A stretch of DNA of 64,000 nt, taken from the NCBI RefSeq assembly GCF_007827815.1, contig NZ_VITH01000014.1, positions 106,622 to 170,621 of the forward strand, written 5' to 3'. This DNA is from Azospirillum brasilense (lineage in GTDB: Bacteria > Pseudomonadota > Alphaproteobacteria > Azospirillales > Azospirillaceae). Shown piece by piece: positions 16,697 through 24,927 of the stretch. The notes under the pieces were generated by a model. It was given only the letters and a program-made list of their open reading frames with translations. It made no database searches and was not told the origin of the DNA. The translations under genes and the position numbers were made by a program. Position 1 is the first letter of the stretch; each line of letters begins with the position of its first letter.

Positions 16697-17543
16697 GAAG
16701 CTGACCCGCCAGACCGCCGCCACGGTTCTGCAAGCCAAGAACACCGCCCCGGCCCTGGAGACCGACCGGCTGTTCGGACTGACCGGCGCCCTGCCCCGGC
16801 TGATCGAGGCCGACGTCGCCGCCATCCGCACCGACCCCAACCAGCCGCGCACAGTCTTCGACGAGACCGCCCTCGCCTCGCTGGCCGCCTCCATCGAGCG
16901 GCACGGGCTTCAGCAGCCGGTGCTGGTGCAGGAGACGGCGGAGAAGGGCGTCTACCGCCTCGTGGCCGGCGAACGCCGCCTGCGCGCCCATCAGATGCTC
17001 GGCCGCCCGACCATCGCCGCCATCATCACTAAGGGCAAGGCGGAGGAGATTGCGCTGATCGAGAACGTCCAGCGCGTGGATCTGGACGCCATCGATCTGG
17101 CCCGCGGCCTGACCCAGCTCATCGACAGCCACGGCTACGCCCAGGCGGAGGTTGCCGCGGTGCTCGGCTGCTCGGAGGCCGAGGTGTCGAAGCGGCTGAA
17201 GGTGCTGGACCTGCCGACCGACATCCTCCGCGAGTACCGGGAGAACCCCGACGCGGTGTCCCGTTCCGCCCTGGTCGAACTGGCCTTCGTCGGAGATGAA
17301 GGGGAGGTGCGGCGGCTGTGGCAGTCGGCGCGCACCGGCGGGCTGACGGTGCAGTCGGTGCGCGCGGCGCGGGCGTCCAAGGCGCCGGGTTCCGTGGAAC
17401 CGATGCGCGTGCTCGGCCGCTCGATCAACCGCATCGAGAAGGAGCTGAAGGCCATCGACGCGGTCAGCACCGCGATGCAGAAGGAGCATCGGGAACTGCT
17501 GCGGGACCTGCGGATGCGCATCGACGATCTGCTGGGGGAGTGA
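16686..17543 (+). CDS. parB: ParB partition protein, parS-binding CTPase family
   Basis: A 285-residue ParB/Spo0J-family protein. The ParB N-domain spans about residues 40-125, with DPNQPRTVFDETALASLAASI, GLQQPVLVQ, the GERRLRAHQM box of the CTPase site, and EIALIENVQRVDL. The central HTH that reads parS is at about 145-180 (AQAEVAAVLGCSEAEVSKRLKVLDL). The C-terminal helix is the dimerisation domain (RIEKELKAIDAVSTAMQKEH). It starts inside the last codons of parA. Two matching palindromes lie immediately after its stop and are the likely parS sites. Confidence 0.92.
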   Translation: MPPKKLTRQTAATVLQAKNTAPALETDRLFGLTGALPRLIEADVAAIRTDPNQPRTVFDETALASLAASIERHGLQQPVLVQETAEKGVYRLVAGERRLRAHQMLGRPTIAAIITKGKAEEIALIENVQRVDLDAIDLARGLTQLIDSHGYAQAEVAAVLGCSEAEVSKRLKVLDLPTDILREYRENPDAVSRSALVELAFVGDEGEVRRLWQSARTGGLTVQSVRAARASKAPGSVEPMRVLGRSINRIEKELKAIDAVSTAMQKEHRELLRDLRMRIDDLLGE

Positions 17544-17546
17544 AGG

Positions 17547-17624
17547 GTTTCGAAATCGAAAGCGTCTTTTGGTTGCAAGATAATGGCTTTATGTACAACT
17601 TATAAGAGCTTTCGAAGTCGAAAC
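17547..17624. other. Pair of parS-like centromere palindromes
   Basis: TTTCGAAATCGAAA at 17548-17561 and TTTCGAAGTCGAAA at 17610-17623 are each palindromes with 6-bp arms. The 17-mers around them (17547-17563 and 17608-17624) are also inverted copies of each other (15 of 17). Centres are 62 bases apart, about six helical turns. Position directly behind parB fits parS. Function is inferred. Confidence 0.65.
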
Positions 17625-17653
17625 GCGCAACGCCATTGGGGGCCATTTTCGCA

Positions 17654-17768
17654 GAGTTTTGCCCCCTCCCCAACCCTCCCCCGCTTCGCGGGAGAGGGGG
17701 CCCTCCGCGAAGCGGCGGCAGTCCCCTCCACCTCATAGAGGGGGAGGGTTAGGGAGGGGGCAAAACTC
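17654..17768. repeat. Intergenic inverted repeat, 29-bp arms
   Basis: Arms at 17654-17682 and 17740-17768 match in 28 of 29 positions and begin GAGTTTTGCCCCCTCCC. The interior contains smaller C-run/G-run palindromes. Related C-run/G-run blocks occur near 34690-34808, 24847-24893 and 63818-63842, so this is a dispersed intergenic repeat type. Confidence 0.7.
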
Positions 17769-17784
17769 TTACTCCCTGCACAAC

Positions 17785-17824
17785 GAAGAAGGGGGAGCCG
17801 GTGCAGGCCGGCTCCCCCTTCTTC
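17785..17824. terminator. Terminator between parB and xsc
   Basis: A perfect 17-bp stem (17785-17801 with 17808-17824, loop TGCAGG) begins GAAGAAGGGGGAGCC. It lies 40 bases after the xsc stop on the minus strand and probably ends the sulfonate operon. The U-tract is weak on both sides. Confidence 0.75.
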
Positions 17825-17863
17825 CATTCTGGAAGCACCGCGTCAGCGGCGCGGCGATCCGCC

Positions 17864-19639
17864 TTACACGGCCTGCTGCGGGCGCATGTCCGACGGGTCG
17901 ATGCCGGCGACCGCGACCGGCTTCTTCATGGCGTCGCGGCGGAACGGCTCGCCCAGCTCCTGGTTCAGGACCACCTCGACGAAGGTGGTGATGCCGCGGC
18001 CCTGGTCCTCGATGGCCTGGCGCAGGGCGGCGGTCACCTCGTCCTGGGTGCGCGCGGTGACGCCCTTCAGGCCGCAACCCTCGGCCACCTTGGCGTAGCT
18101 GAGCTTGGGGTTCAGCTCCGTGCCGACGAAGTTGTTGTCGTACCACAGCGTCGTGTTGCGCTTCTCCGCCCCCCATTGGAAGTTCCGGAAGATCACCATG
18201 GTGACCGCCGGCCATCCCTCGCGCCCGATGGAGGACATCTCGTTCATCGAGATGCCGAAGGCGCCGTCACCGGCGAAGCCGACCACCGGCGTGCTGGGGC
18301 AGCCGATCTTCGCGCCGACGATCGACGGGAAGCCGTAGCCGCAGGGGCCGAACATGCCCGGTGCCAGATACTTCCGCCCCTCCTCGAAGGTGGGGTAGGC
18401 GTTGCCGATGGCGCAGTTGTTGCCGATGTCGGTGGAGAGGATGGCGTCGGCGGGGAGGGCGGCCTGGATGGCCCGCCACGCCTGACGCGGCGACATGCGA
18501 TCGGACTCGCGCTCACGCGCCTCGGCGTTCCAGCTCGTTCCGGGATCGTCCTCCTCATGGTCGAGCGAGGACAGGAGCTGAAGCCACGCCGACTTGGTCT
18601 GGTGGATCAAGGCGCGGCGCTCCAGCCGGCCCGTGTCCCCGGCGCCGGGGGCGAGCTGCGCCAGAATCTGTTGGGCCACTTGGCGGGCGTCGCCGCAGAT
18701 GCCGACCGAGACCTTCTTGGTCAGGCCGATGCGGTCCGGGTTGATGTCCACCTGGATGATCTGCGCGCCCTTCGGCCAATAGTCGATGCCGTAGCCGGGC
18801 AGGGTGGAGAAGGGGTTGAGCCGGGTGCCGAGCGCCAGCACGACGTCGGCCTTGGCGATCAGCTCCATCGCCGCCTTGGACCCGTTGTAGCCGAGCGGCC
18901 CGACCGACAGCGGGTGGCTGCCGGGGAAGGCGTCGTTGTGCTGGTAGCCGCAGCAGACCGGCGCGTCCAGCCGTTCCGCAAGCGCGATGCTGTCCGGAAT
19001 GGCCCCGCCGATCACCACCCCGGCGCCGTTCAGGATGACCGGGAATTTCGCCTCCGACAGCAGGCGGGCCGCCTCGGCGATGGCCTGCCGCCCGCCCGCC
19101 GGGCGCTCCAGCCGGACGATCTGCGGCAGCTCGACGTCGATGACCTGGGTCCAGAAATCGCGCGGCACGTTGATCTGCGCCGGGGCGCAGCCGCGCCACG
19201 CCTTTTCGATGACGCGGTTCAGCACCTCAGCCATGCGGCTGGGGTCGCGCACCTCCTCCTGGTAGCAGACCATCTCCCGGAACATGGCCATCTGCTCGAC
19301 CTCCTGGAAACCACCCTGGCCGATGGTCTTGTTGGCGGCCTGCGGCGTCACCAGCAGCATCGGCGTGTGGTTCCAGTAGGCGGTCTTGATGGAGGTGACG
19401 AAGCCGGTCACGCCGGGTCCGTTCTGGGCGATGGCCATGGCCATCTCGCCGGTGACGCGGCTGTAGCCGTCGCAGATCAGGGCGGCGTTGGTCTCGTGCG
19501 CGCAGTCCCAGAACCGGATGCCGGCCTTGGGGAAAAGGTCGGAGACCGGCATCATGGCCGAACCGATGATCCCAAAGGCGTGCCGGATGCCGTGCATCTG
19601 AAGGACCTTCACGAACGCTTCCTCGGTGGTCATTTTCAT
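17864..19639 (-). CDS. xsc: Sulfoacetaldehyde acetyltransferase (EC 2.3.3.15)
   Basis: A 591-residue thiamine-diphosphate enzyme that splits sulfoacetaldehyde with phosphate into acetyl phosphate and sulfite in the cytoplasm. Visible features are the activating Glu in CAHETNAALICDGYSR, the Xsc-typical AQNGPGVTGFVTSIKTAYWNHTP start pieces and QEVEQMAMFREMVCYQEEV. The central NAD-like domain carries VICGYQHND-type residues, and the ThDP-binding motif GDGAFGISMNEMSSIGREGW is followed by NFQWGAEKRNTTLWY. Length and residues match Xsc rather than acetolactate synthase. The start at 19639 is set by AACGAGG nine bases upstream. It is the last gene of the operon. The released sulfite is likely handled by soeABC encoded just upstream. 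Confidence 0.93.
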   Translation of the reverse strand: MKMTTEEAFVKVLQMHGIRHAFGIIGSAMMPVSDLFPKAGIRFWDCAHETNAALICDGYSRVTGEMAMAIAQNGPGVTGFVTSIKTAYWNHTPMLLVTPQAANKTIGQGGFQEVEQMAMFREMVCYQEEVRDPSRMAEVLNRVIEKAWRGCAPAQINVPRDFWTQVIDVELPQIVRLERPAGGRQAIAEAARLLSEAKFPVILNGAGVVIGGAIPDSIALAERLDAPVCCGYQHNDAFPGSHPLSVGPLGYNGSKAAMELIAKADVVLALGTRLNPFSTLPGYGIDYWPKGAQIIQVDINPDRIGLTKKVSVGICGDARQVAQQILAQLAPGAGDTGRLERRALIHQTKSAWLQLLSSLDHEEDDPGTSWNAEARERESDRMSPRQAWRAIQAALPADAILSTDIGNNCAIGNAYPTFEEGRKYLAPGMFGPCGYGFPSIVGAKIGCPSTPVVGFAGDGAFGISMNEMSSIGREGWPAVTMVIFRNFQWGAEKRNTTLWYDNNFVGTELNPKLSYAKVAEGCGLKGVTARTQDEVTAALRQAIEDQGRGITTFVEVVLNQELGEPFRRDAMKKPVAVAGIDPSDMRPQQAV

Positions 19640-19688
19640 GGTGCGCATCCTCGTTTCATGGATGGGATGAAGGGGAAGGGCGGGGCGG

Positions 19689-20057
19689 TCAGCCGGCGAT
19701 CACGCGCGGCATGGTCCGCTCGCCGGGGCCGGGGCAAATGGCGGGCCGGTGCACGGCGATCAGGGGGGCGTAGCCATCGTCCCCCTCCGGCATCGGCATG
19801 GCGAACCAGCGGTAATGGCGCCCGCTCCAGACGAGCAGCCCCTGGCTGAGACCGTGGCCGTCCACCGCGAAACGGTCGACAAGGCGTCCGGCGAGGCCGG
19901 CGGACAGCGGCTCGTAGACGATGCTCGGACCGGAGCGGAAGCCCACGCGGGGGCAGGAGGGCGAGCCGCAGATGTAGAGGCTCCGGGCGTCCATCGCCTT
20001 GGCGCGGGTCATCAGGAAGGCCAGGGCGGAGCCGTGATCGGCGTGGTCCTGCGGCAT
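19689..20057 (-). CDS. Small unknown protein of the sulfonate operon
   Basis: A 122-residue protein between soeC and xsc that I do not recognise. It is soluble and has a two-cysteine turn (YICGSPSCPRVG, about residues 28-39), a central aromatic strand GLLVWSGRHYRWFAMPMPE and a Pro-rich C-terminus (HRPAICPGPGERTMP). The ATG at 20057 has an excellent ribosome site, GAAAGGAGCAGAC. Spacing of 40 and 49 bases to its neighbours shows that it is co-transcribed. It could be a metal- or cofactor-handling helper of the sulfite dehydrogenase or a sulfite-binding protein. That is guesswork from context. Confidence 0.65.
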   Translation of the reverse strand: MPQDHADHGSALAFLMTRAKAMDARSLYICGSPSCPRVGFRSGPSIVYEPLSAGLAGRLVDRFAVDGHGLSQGLLVWSGRHYRWFAMPMPEGDDGYAPLIAVHRPAICPGPGERTMPRVIAG

Positions 20058-20097
20058 GTCTGCTCCTTTCCTGTGGTGGGTGGGTTAAGAGGCGGAC

Positions 20098-21063
20098 TCA
20101 GACTTCCCCGGCGCCGTAGAAGAGGGTCACGGTGTGCTTCGCCTCGGCGAAGAAGAGCCAGCGTTCGGCGATCACCCCCAGGGCGGCGGCGGCAACGGCC
20201 AGCAGCGCCAGCGTGCCGGACAGGGCGCCGGGGCCGGCGACCAGCGCGCCGAAGCTCAGCGCCGCCGGCAGGGCGAAGGCGGCGAGGCGGGTGATGAGGC
20301 GCAGGCGGACGGCGTGGCGGCGCCCGACGCGGAAGCCCATTTCCTTGAGCAGGTAGTTGTCCTCGCTGTGCGGGGCGTCGAGCAGGCGGACCCGTCCGAT
20401 GTGGCCGAGGCCGGTCGCCGTCTCCGCCGTGCTGACGGGGCGGGCGGTGGCGCAGTGCCGCCAATGCCCTTCCTTCGCCACCCAGGCCAGCCCCACCGAC
20501 GCCAGAGCCAGCAGGGAGGACCAGCCTGCCGCCTGTCCTGCCACGCCCAGCAGCGCGTTCAGCAGCAGCGCCCCGGTCATCAGCGACAGCGCCAAGTACG
20601 TACGCGGCACCCAGGGGTTGGCCCATTGGCGGATCGGCTTCAGCGAGGCGTAGATCATCGCCGTGCAGTAGACGGTGACCGCCGCCATCGCCGCGGTGAT
20701 CCAGCCGGCCACGCCCGCCACGCCGCTCCCGCCGCCGCCACTGCCGGCCGTCAGGACGATCCAGGCGATGGCGAAGACGCCCGCCGGCAGGAAGGTGGCG
20801 ACCGCCGCCACCCCTTCGCGCGACAGCCAGGAACTGCGCCACTGCGACAGCGCCCGCCACGCCCGCTCCGGCCGGCCGAGATGGGCCAGTGAGGACAGCA
20901 GCCCGGCCACCACCAGCCCGAGGGCGAGGGCGAGGGCGGCGAGGCCGAACAGCGGGCTCGACGGCAGCAGGCCAAACGGCGCCAGCAGGCCGAGCAGGGC
21001 GAGCAGGCCGTAGCCGGCGCCCGCCGCGCTGGTGAAGAAGATGATGGAGAAGGCTGGATGCAT
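20098..21063 (-). CDS. soeC: SoeC-like membrane anchor of sulfite dehydrogenase (DmsC family)
   Basis: A 321-residue DmsC-superfamily quinone-reactive anchor with about eight transmembrane helices. The DmsC signature LSSLAHLGRPERAWRALSQWRSSWLSREG lies near residues 57-85 (split here: LAHLGRPERAWRAL and WRSSWLSREG). Later helices include IARPVSTAETATG-type loops and ALSFGALVAGPGALSGTLAL. It would pass electrons from the iron-sulfur subunit to the quinone pool. Adjacent soeB is 12 bases upstream. Generic DMSO-reductase anchors look alike, so the sulfite role is deduced from the operon with xsc. Confidence 0.78.
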   Translation of the reverse strand: MHPAFSIIFFTSAAGAGYGLLALLGLLAPFGLLPSSPLFGLAALALALGLVVAGLLSSLAHLGRPERAWRALSQWRSSWLSREGVAAVATFLPAGVFAIAWIVLTAGSGGGGSGVAGVAGWITAAMAAVTVYCTAMIYASLKPIRQWANPWVPRTYLALSLMTGALLLNALLGVAGQAAGWSSLLALASVGLAWVAKEGHWRHCATARPVSTAETATGLGHIGRVRLLDAPHSEDNYLLKEMGFRVGRRHAVRLRLITRLAAFALPAALSFGALVAGPGALSGTLALLAVAAAALGVIAERWLFFAEAKHTVTLFYGAGEV

Positions 21064-21075
21064 GGAAACCCTCCC

Positions 21076-21831
21076 TCAGCGCGCCAGGATGCGGTCGGCC
21101 CATTTCAGCAGGCCGTGGAGCGGCAGATCGTCGTTGGCGCTGTCCCTGGTGACACGTTCGTCGAGCGCCAGGGTGGGGCGGGGTCGGGGCGGCAGGTACT
21201 TGTTGGTCGGCTCGAAGCCAAGCTCCGGCATCAGGTCGTAGCCGCCGCGCTCCGCCACCAGCTTCGAGACGGCGGACGTAGGATCGGCGAGGTCGCCGAA
21301 ATGCCGGGCCGAGGTCGGGCAGACCATGACGCAGGCCGGTACCCGCTCCGTCTCCGCCAACGTCTCGTTGTGGATGCGGTCGATGCACAGGGTGCATTTC
21401 TTCATCACGCCGACGTCCTGGTCGAACTCCCGCGCGCCGTAGGGGCAGGCCCAGGAGCACAGCTTGCAGCCGATGCACAAATCCTCGTTGACCAGCACGA
21501 TGCCGTCCTCGGCCCGCTTGTAGGAGGCGCCGGTCGGGCAGACGGTCACGCAGGCCGGCTGTTCGCAATGCAGGCAGGAGCGCGGGAAGTTGGTGGTGCG
21601 CGACCCGCAGCCGCTCTCCCCGGTTCCCGCCTCGAAGCTGTGGATGCGGTTGAACCACACCCCGTCCGGACCGGAGCCGTAGGCGTCGGTGTCGGTCAGC
21701 GGCGCCATGTGGCCGCCGTCGTTCCACTGCTTGCAAGCCACCGCGCAGGCGTGGCAGCCGACGCAGGTGTCGAGGTCGATGACCAGCCCCAGCCGGGGGG
21801 CGTTGGGCTCGCGGTTGGGAAGGCTCGTCAT
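21076..21831 (-). CDS. soeB: SoeB-like iron-sulfur subunit with four [4Fe-4S] clusters
   Basis: A 251-residue ferredoxin-type electron-transfer subunit of the DmsB/SoeB family. Four cysteine groups are visible: CVGCHACAVACK, CLHCEQPACVTVCP, CIGCKLCSWACP, and CTLC followed by PACVMVCP. This is the normal set for four [4Fe-4S] clusters. There is no signal peptide, as expected for a cytoplasmic complex. Its ATG at 21831 overlaps the soeA stop by four bases (ATGA), so translation is coupled. It links the molybdenum subunit to the membrane anchor. Confidence 0.85.
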   Translation of the reverse strand: MTSLPNREPNAPRLGLVIDLDTCVGCHACAVACKQWNDGGHMAPLTDTDAYGSGPDGVWFNRIHSFEAGTGESGCGSRTTNFPRSCLHCEQPACVTVCPTGASYKRAEDGIVLVNEDLCIGCKLCSWACPYGAREFDQDVGVMKKCTLCIDRIHNETLAETERVPACVMVCPTSARHFGDLADPTSAVSKLVAERGGYDLMPELGFEPTNKYLPPRPRPTLALDERVTRDSANDDLPLHGLLKWADRILAR

Positions 21832-24824
21832 GGCCGGACTCCCCGAGACGTGGGCCGGAAGGCGGCGCCGGTGCGCAGGATGGCGGGCGGCGGTTCGACG
21901 CCCGGCGGCATGGCCTGGGCGGGGAAGCGCGGCATCGTCTCGGCCCGTTCCTTCGGCGACGCCTTCTCGACGCGGACGCGCAGGTCGTACCAAGCGGCCT
22001 GACCGGTCACCGGGTCGGCGTTGGAATGGCGGTAGCCGTTGCGCTCCGGCAGCAGTTCCGAGATCAGGTGGTTGAGCAGGAAGCCCTTGGTCCCCTCCGG
22101 CGCGTCGGTGGACAGGTTCCAGGCGCCGGAGCGCTTGCCGATGGCGTTCCAGGTCCAGACCGTCCCGGCCTCCACCCCGTCCATCAACTGGACCGGCACC
22201 CGGATGCGCCCGGTCGGGCTGGTCACCCAGGCCCAGTCGCCGTCGGCGAGGCCAAGTTGCTCCGCGGTGGAGCGCGCGATGTAGAGGCTGTTGCGCGCCA
22301 GGATCTGCCGCAGCCAGGCGTTCTGCGAGCCCCAGGAATGGTACATGGGCATCGGGCGCTGGGTGACCGCGTGCAGCGGGAAGGCACCCTCGTCCAGCCC
22401 CCCCTCCTCCAGCGGCGGGTACCAGAAGGGCAGGGGGTCGAAGTAGGTCTCCACCCGCTGCCGCTTGTCCACGGGAGGCACCACCGCGCCGTGCCCGCGC
22501 GCGGCGAGGCGGAATTTCTGGAGCGGCTCGACGTAGAGCTGGAGGATCACCGGCTCCGGCTTGTCGAGGAAGCCCATGCGGGTGGCGATCTCCAGATAGG
22601 CCTGGTTGGCGTGCTTGAAATAGTGCTGCTCCGGCGGCAGTTCGAAATGCCAGAAGCAGCCATTGCGGACGTAGCGGTCGAGCTGGTCCGGGTTGGGCGC
22701 GCCCTTGCCGGCGTCCTTGCCGTCGGCGCCGCGCCAGCCGGCCAGCGGGCCGATGCCGGGCTTGCGCTCGTGGTTGGTCATGTAGTCGGGGTAGCCGCCG
22801 GGGTAGCGCGGGCTGCCGTCCTCCCGCACAAAGGCCGGCAGGCCGAGCCGCGCGCCCAGCTCAATCAGCACGTCCTGGAAGGGCCGCACGTCGCGGTCGG
22901 GGGTCAGCACCGGCTGGCGGATGGAATCGCCGGGGCCGTGCGCGCTGCCGATCGGACGGTCGAGCAGCGAGATGCAGTCCCACCGTTCCAGGTAGGTGGT
23001 GTCGGCCAGAACGAGGTCGGCGTAGGCCACCATCTCCGAGGCGTAGGCGTCGCAATAGACGATGAAGGGGATGCGGTACTCGCCGCTGTCGGGGGCCTTG
23101 TCGGACAGCATCCGCATCGTCTCGGACGTGTTCATCGACGAGTTCCAGGCCATGTTGGCCATGTACATGAACAGCGTGTCGACGCGGTACGGGTCGCCCT
23201 CCCAGGCGTTGGCGACCACCATATGCATCAGCCCGTGCACCGACAGCGGCGCGTCCCAGCTGAAGGCCTTGTCGATGCGCAGCGGCTGCCCATCCTCGCC
23301 GACCAGCAGGTCCTCCGGCCCCATGGGGTAGCCGAGCGGCATCCCGTGGATGGCCTTGCCGGGACCGGTCTCGCCGCGCTTGCCGGCGGGCTTGGGGCCC
23401 GGCGGGGCGGGGCGGGGGTAGGGCGACTTGTAGCGCCAGCCGCCCGGCACATCGATGGTGCCCAGCAGGATTTGCAGGATGTGGATGGCCCGGCAGGTGT
23501 GGAAGCCGTTGGAATGGGCGGAGATGCCGCGCATGGCGTGCATGGCGATGGGCCGCCCGACCATCCGCTCGTGGCGCCGCCCCGCCCAGTCGGTCCAGGG
23601 CTGCTCGATGGTCAGCGTCTCCTGGAAGGCGAGGTGAGCCATCTCGGCGGCGATGCGGCGGATGGTGTCGGCGGGAACGCCGCAGCGCTCGGCCACCGCC
23701 TCCGGGGCGTGTTGCGGGTCGAGGTAACGCTCGGCCAGCAGATGGAAGGAGGGCACGGCCCGCCGCCCGTCCGGCAGGGTGACGGCGCCGACCAGCGCCG
23801 GGCGGATGCCGGCGGCTGTGGCCGGAACGGCGCGCTGCTCCACCGCGTCCCAGGCCAGCGGGGCGCCGTCGGCGTCGCGGGCGAACAGGCCGTCGTCGGG
23901 GGCGCCGGGGTCCTGGATGACCAGCCAGGGGGCGTTGGTGTAGCGGACCAGATACTCGGCGTCGATGCGGTCGGCGCGCAGCAGTTCGTGGATCAGGGCG
24001 AAGACGAACAGCCCGTCGCTGCCCGGACGGATGCCGACCCATTCGTCGGCGATGGCGGAATAGCCGGTCTTGATCGGGTTGACGGAGACGATCTTGGCGC
24101 CGCGCGCCTTCATCTTCGACAGACCGATCTTGATCGGGTTGCTGTCATGGTCCTCAGCCACGCCGAACAGCAGCAGGTAGCGGGTGTGGTCCCAGTCCGG
24201 CTCCCCGAACTCCCAGAAGCTGCCGCCCAGCGTGTACATGCCCGCCGCCGCCATGTTGACGGAGCAGAAGCCGCCGTGCGCCGCGAAGTTGGGCGTGCCG
24301 AACTGCGCCGCCCAGAAGCCGGTCAGCGACTGGCTCTGGTCGCGCCCGGTGAAGAAGGCGAGCTTGCTGGGGTCGCTGTCGCGGATCTTGGACAGGCGCT
24401 CGGTCAGGATGGTCAGCGCCTCGTCCCACTCGATCTCGCGGAATTGGCCGGTGCCGCGCTCCCCGGTGCGCAGCAGGGGCTTGCGCAGCTTGGCCGGGGA
24501 GTTCTGGGTCATGATGCCGGCGGACCCTTTGGCGCAGATCACGCCGTGGTTCACCGGATGGTCCTTGTTGCCCTCGATGAAGCGGAGCTGGCCGTCCTTG
24601 ATGTGCACTTTGATGCCGCAGCGGCAGGCGCACATGTAGCAGGTGGTGTATTTGACCGTGTCGGAGACGGTCGGCGAGGGGTCGATGTCCTCGCGCGGCG
24701 ACTGGTAGCGGTCGAGCCAGCCGCGCGCGTCCTCGGGCGCCGCCGGCCCGCTCCTTCGCTGGAAGCCCTGGGTGAAGGCGAACCCGCGCGCACGCTGGCC
24801 GCCGACGTCGTCGATCTTCGCCAT
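21828..24824 (-). CDS. soeA: SoeA-like molybdopterin oxidoreductase, sulfite dehydrogenase catalytic subunit
   Basis: A 998-residue molybdopterin oxidoreductase of the DMSO reductase superfamily. An N-terminal [4Fe-4S] motif (TTCYMCACRCGIKVH, fourth Cys in GVICAKG) is followed by molybdopterin domains (HGGFCSVNMAAAG and MHAMRGISAHSNG) and a C-terminal molydopterin dinucleotide-binding domain (HSWGSQNAWLRQI, LADGDWAWVTSPTGRIRVPV). No twin-arginine signal is visible, so the complex should face the cytoplasm like SoeABC. Length is close to known SoeA (about 970). Placing it with xsc, which makes sulfite, supports sulfite to sulfate oxidation. Thiosulfate or polysulfide reductase is the alternative by sequence alone. 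The ATG at 24824 follows AAGGGAACGGATCAGG. Confidence 0.8.
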   Translation of the reverse strand: MAKIDDVGGQRARGFAFTQGFQRRSGPAAPEDARGWLDRYQSPREDIDPSPTVSDTVKYTTCYMCACRCGIKVHIKDGQLRFIEGNKDHPVNHGVICAKGSAGIMTQNSPAKLRKPLLRTGERGTGQFREIEWDEALTILTERLSKIRDSDPSKLAFFTGRDQSQSLTGFWAAQFGTPNFAAHGGFCSVNMAAAGMYTLGGSFWEFGEPDWDHTRYLLLFGVAEDHDSNPIKIGLSKMKARGAKIVSVNPIKTGYSAIADEWVGIRPGSDGLFVFALIHELLRADRIDAEYLVRYTNAPWLVIQDPGAPDDGLFARDADGAPLAWDAVEQRAVPATAAGIRPALVGAVTLPDGRRAVPSFHLLAERYLDPQHAPEAVAERCGVPADTIRRIAAEMAHLAFQETLTIEQPWTDWAGRRHERMVGRPIAMHAMRGISAHSNGFHTCRAIHILQILLGTIDVPGGWRYKSPYPRPAPPGPKPAGKRGETGPGKAIHGMPLGYPMGPEDLLVGEDGQPLRIDKAFSWDAPLSVHGLMHMVVANAWEGDPYRVDTLFMYMANMAWNSSMNTSETMRMLSDKAPDSGEYRIPFIVYCDAYASEMVAYADLVLADTTYLERWDCISLLDRPIGSAHGPGDSIRQPVLTPDRDVRPFQDVLIELGARLGLPAFVREDGSPRYPGGYPDYMTNHERKPGIGPLAGWRGADGKDAGKGAPNPDQLDRYVRNGCFWHFELPPEQHYFKHANQAYLEIATRMGFLDKPEPVILQLYVEPLQKFRLAARGHGAVVPPVDKRQRVETYFDPLPFWYPPLEEGGLDEGAFPLHAVTQRPMPMYHSWGSQNAWLRQILARNSLYIARSTAEQLGLADGDWAWVTSPTGRIRVPVQLMDGVEAGTVWTWNAIGKRSGAWNLSTDAPEGTKGFLLNHLISELLPERNGYRHSNADPVTGQAAWYDLRVRVEKASPKERAETMPRFPAQAMPPGVEPPPAILRTGAAFRPTSRGVRP

Positions 24825-24839
24825 CCTGATCCGTTCCCT

Positions 24840-24895
24840 TCCGGAATGCCTCCCCCGTTCCCTCCCGGCGGGGGCCGGGAGAGGGGGCGGTGCAG
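24840..24895. repeat. GC-rich inverted repeat between sucD-like gene and soeA
   Basis: C-runs (CCTCCCCCGTTCCCTCCC) and G-runs (GGGAGAGGGGG) form an imperfect hairpin in the only long gap (103 bases) of the operon. It belongs to the same C-run/G-run repeat type seen elsewhere in the window and could act as a partial terminator or mRNA-processing site. Confidence 0.45.
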
Positions 24896-24927
24896 CCGTG
24901 TCGTTCTTCAAAAAGGCGGTTGTTCGC

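Noticed and set aside
17864..19639. Acetolactate synthase as alternative for xsc
   Set aside because: Residues typical of Xsc and its operon with pta and an acyl-CoA-reducing dehydrogenase favour sulfoacetaldehyde acetyltransferase.
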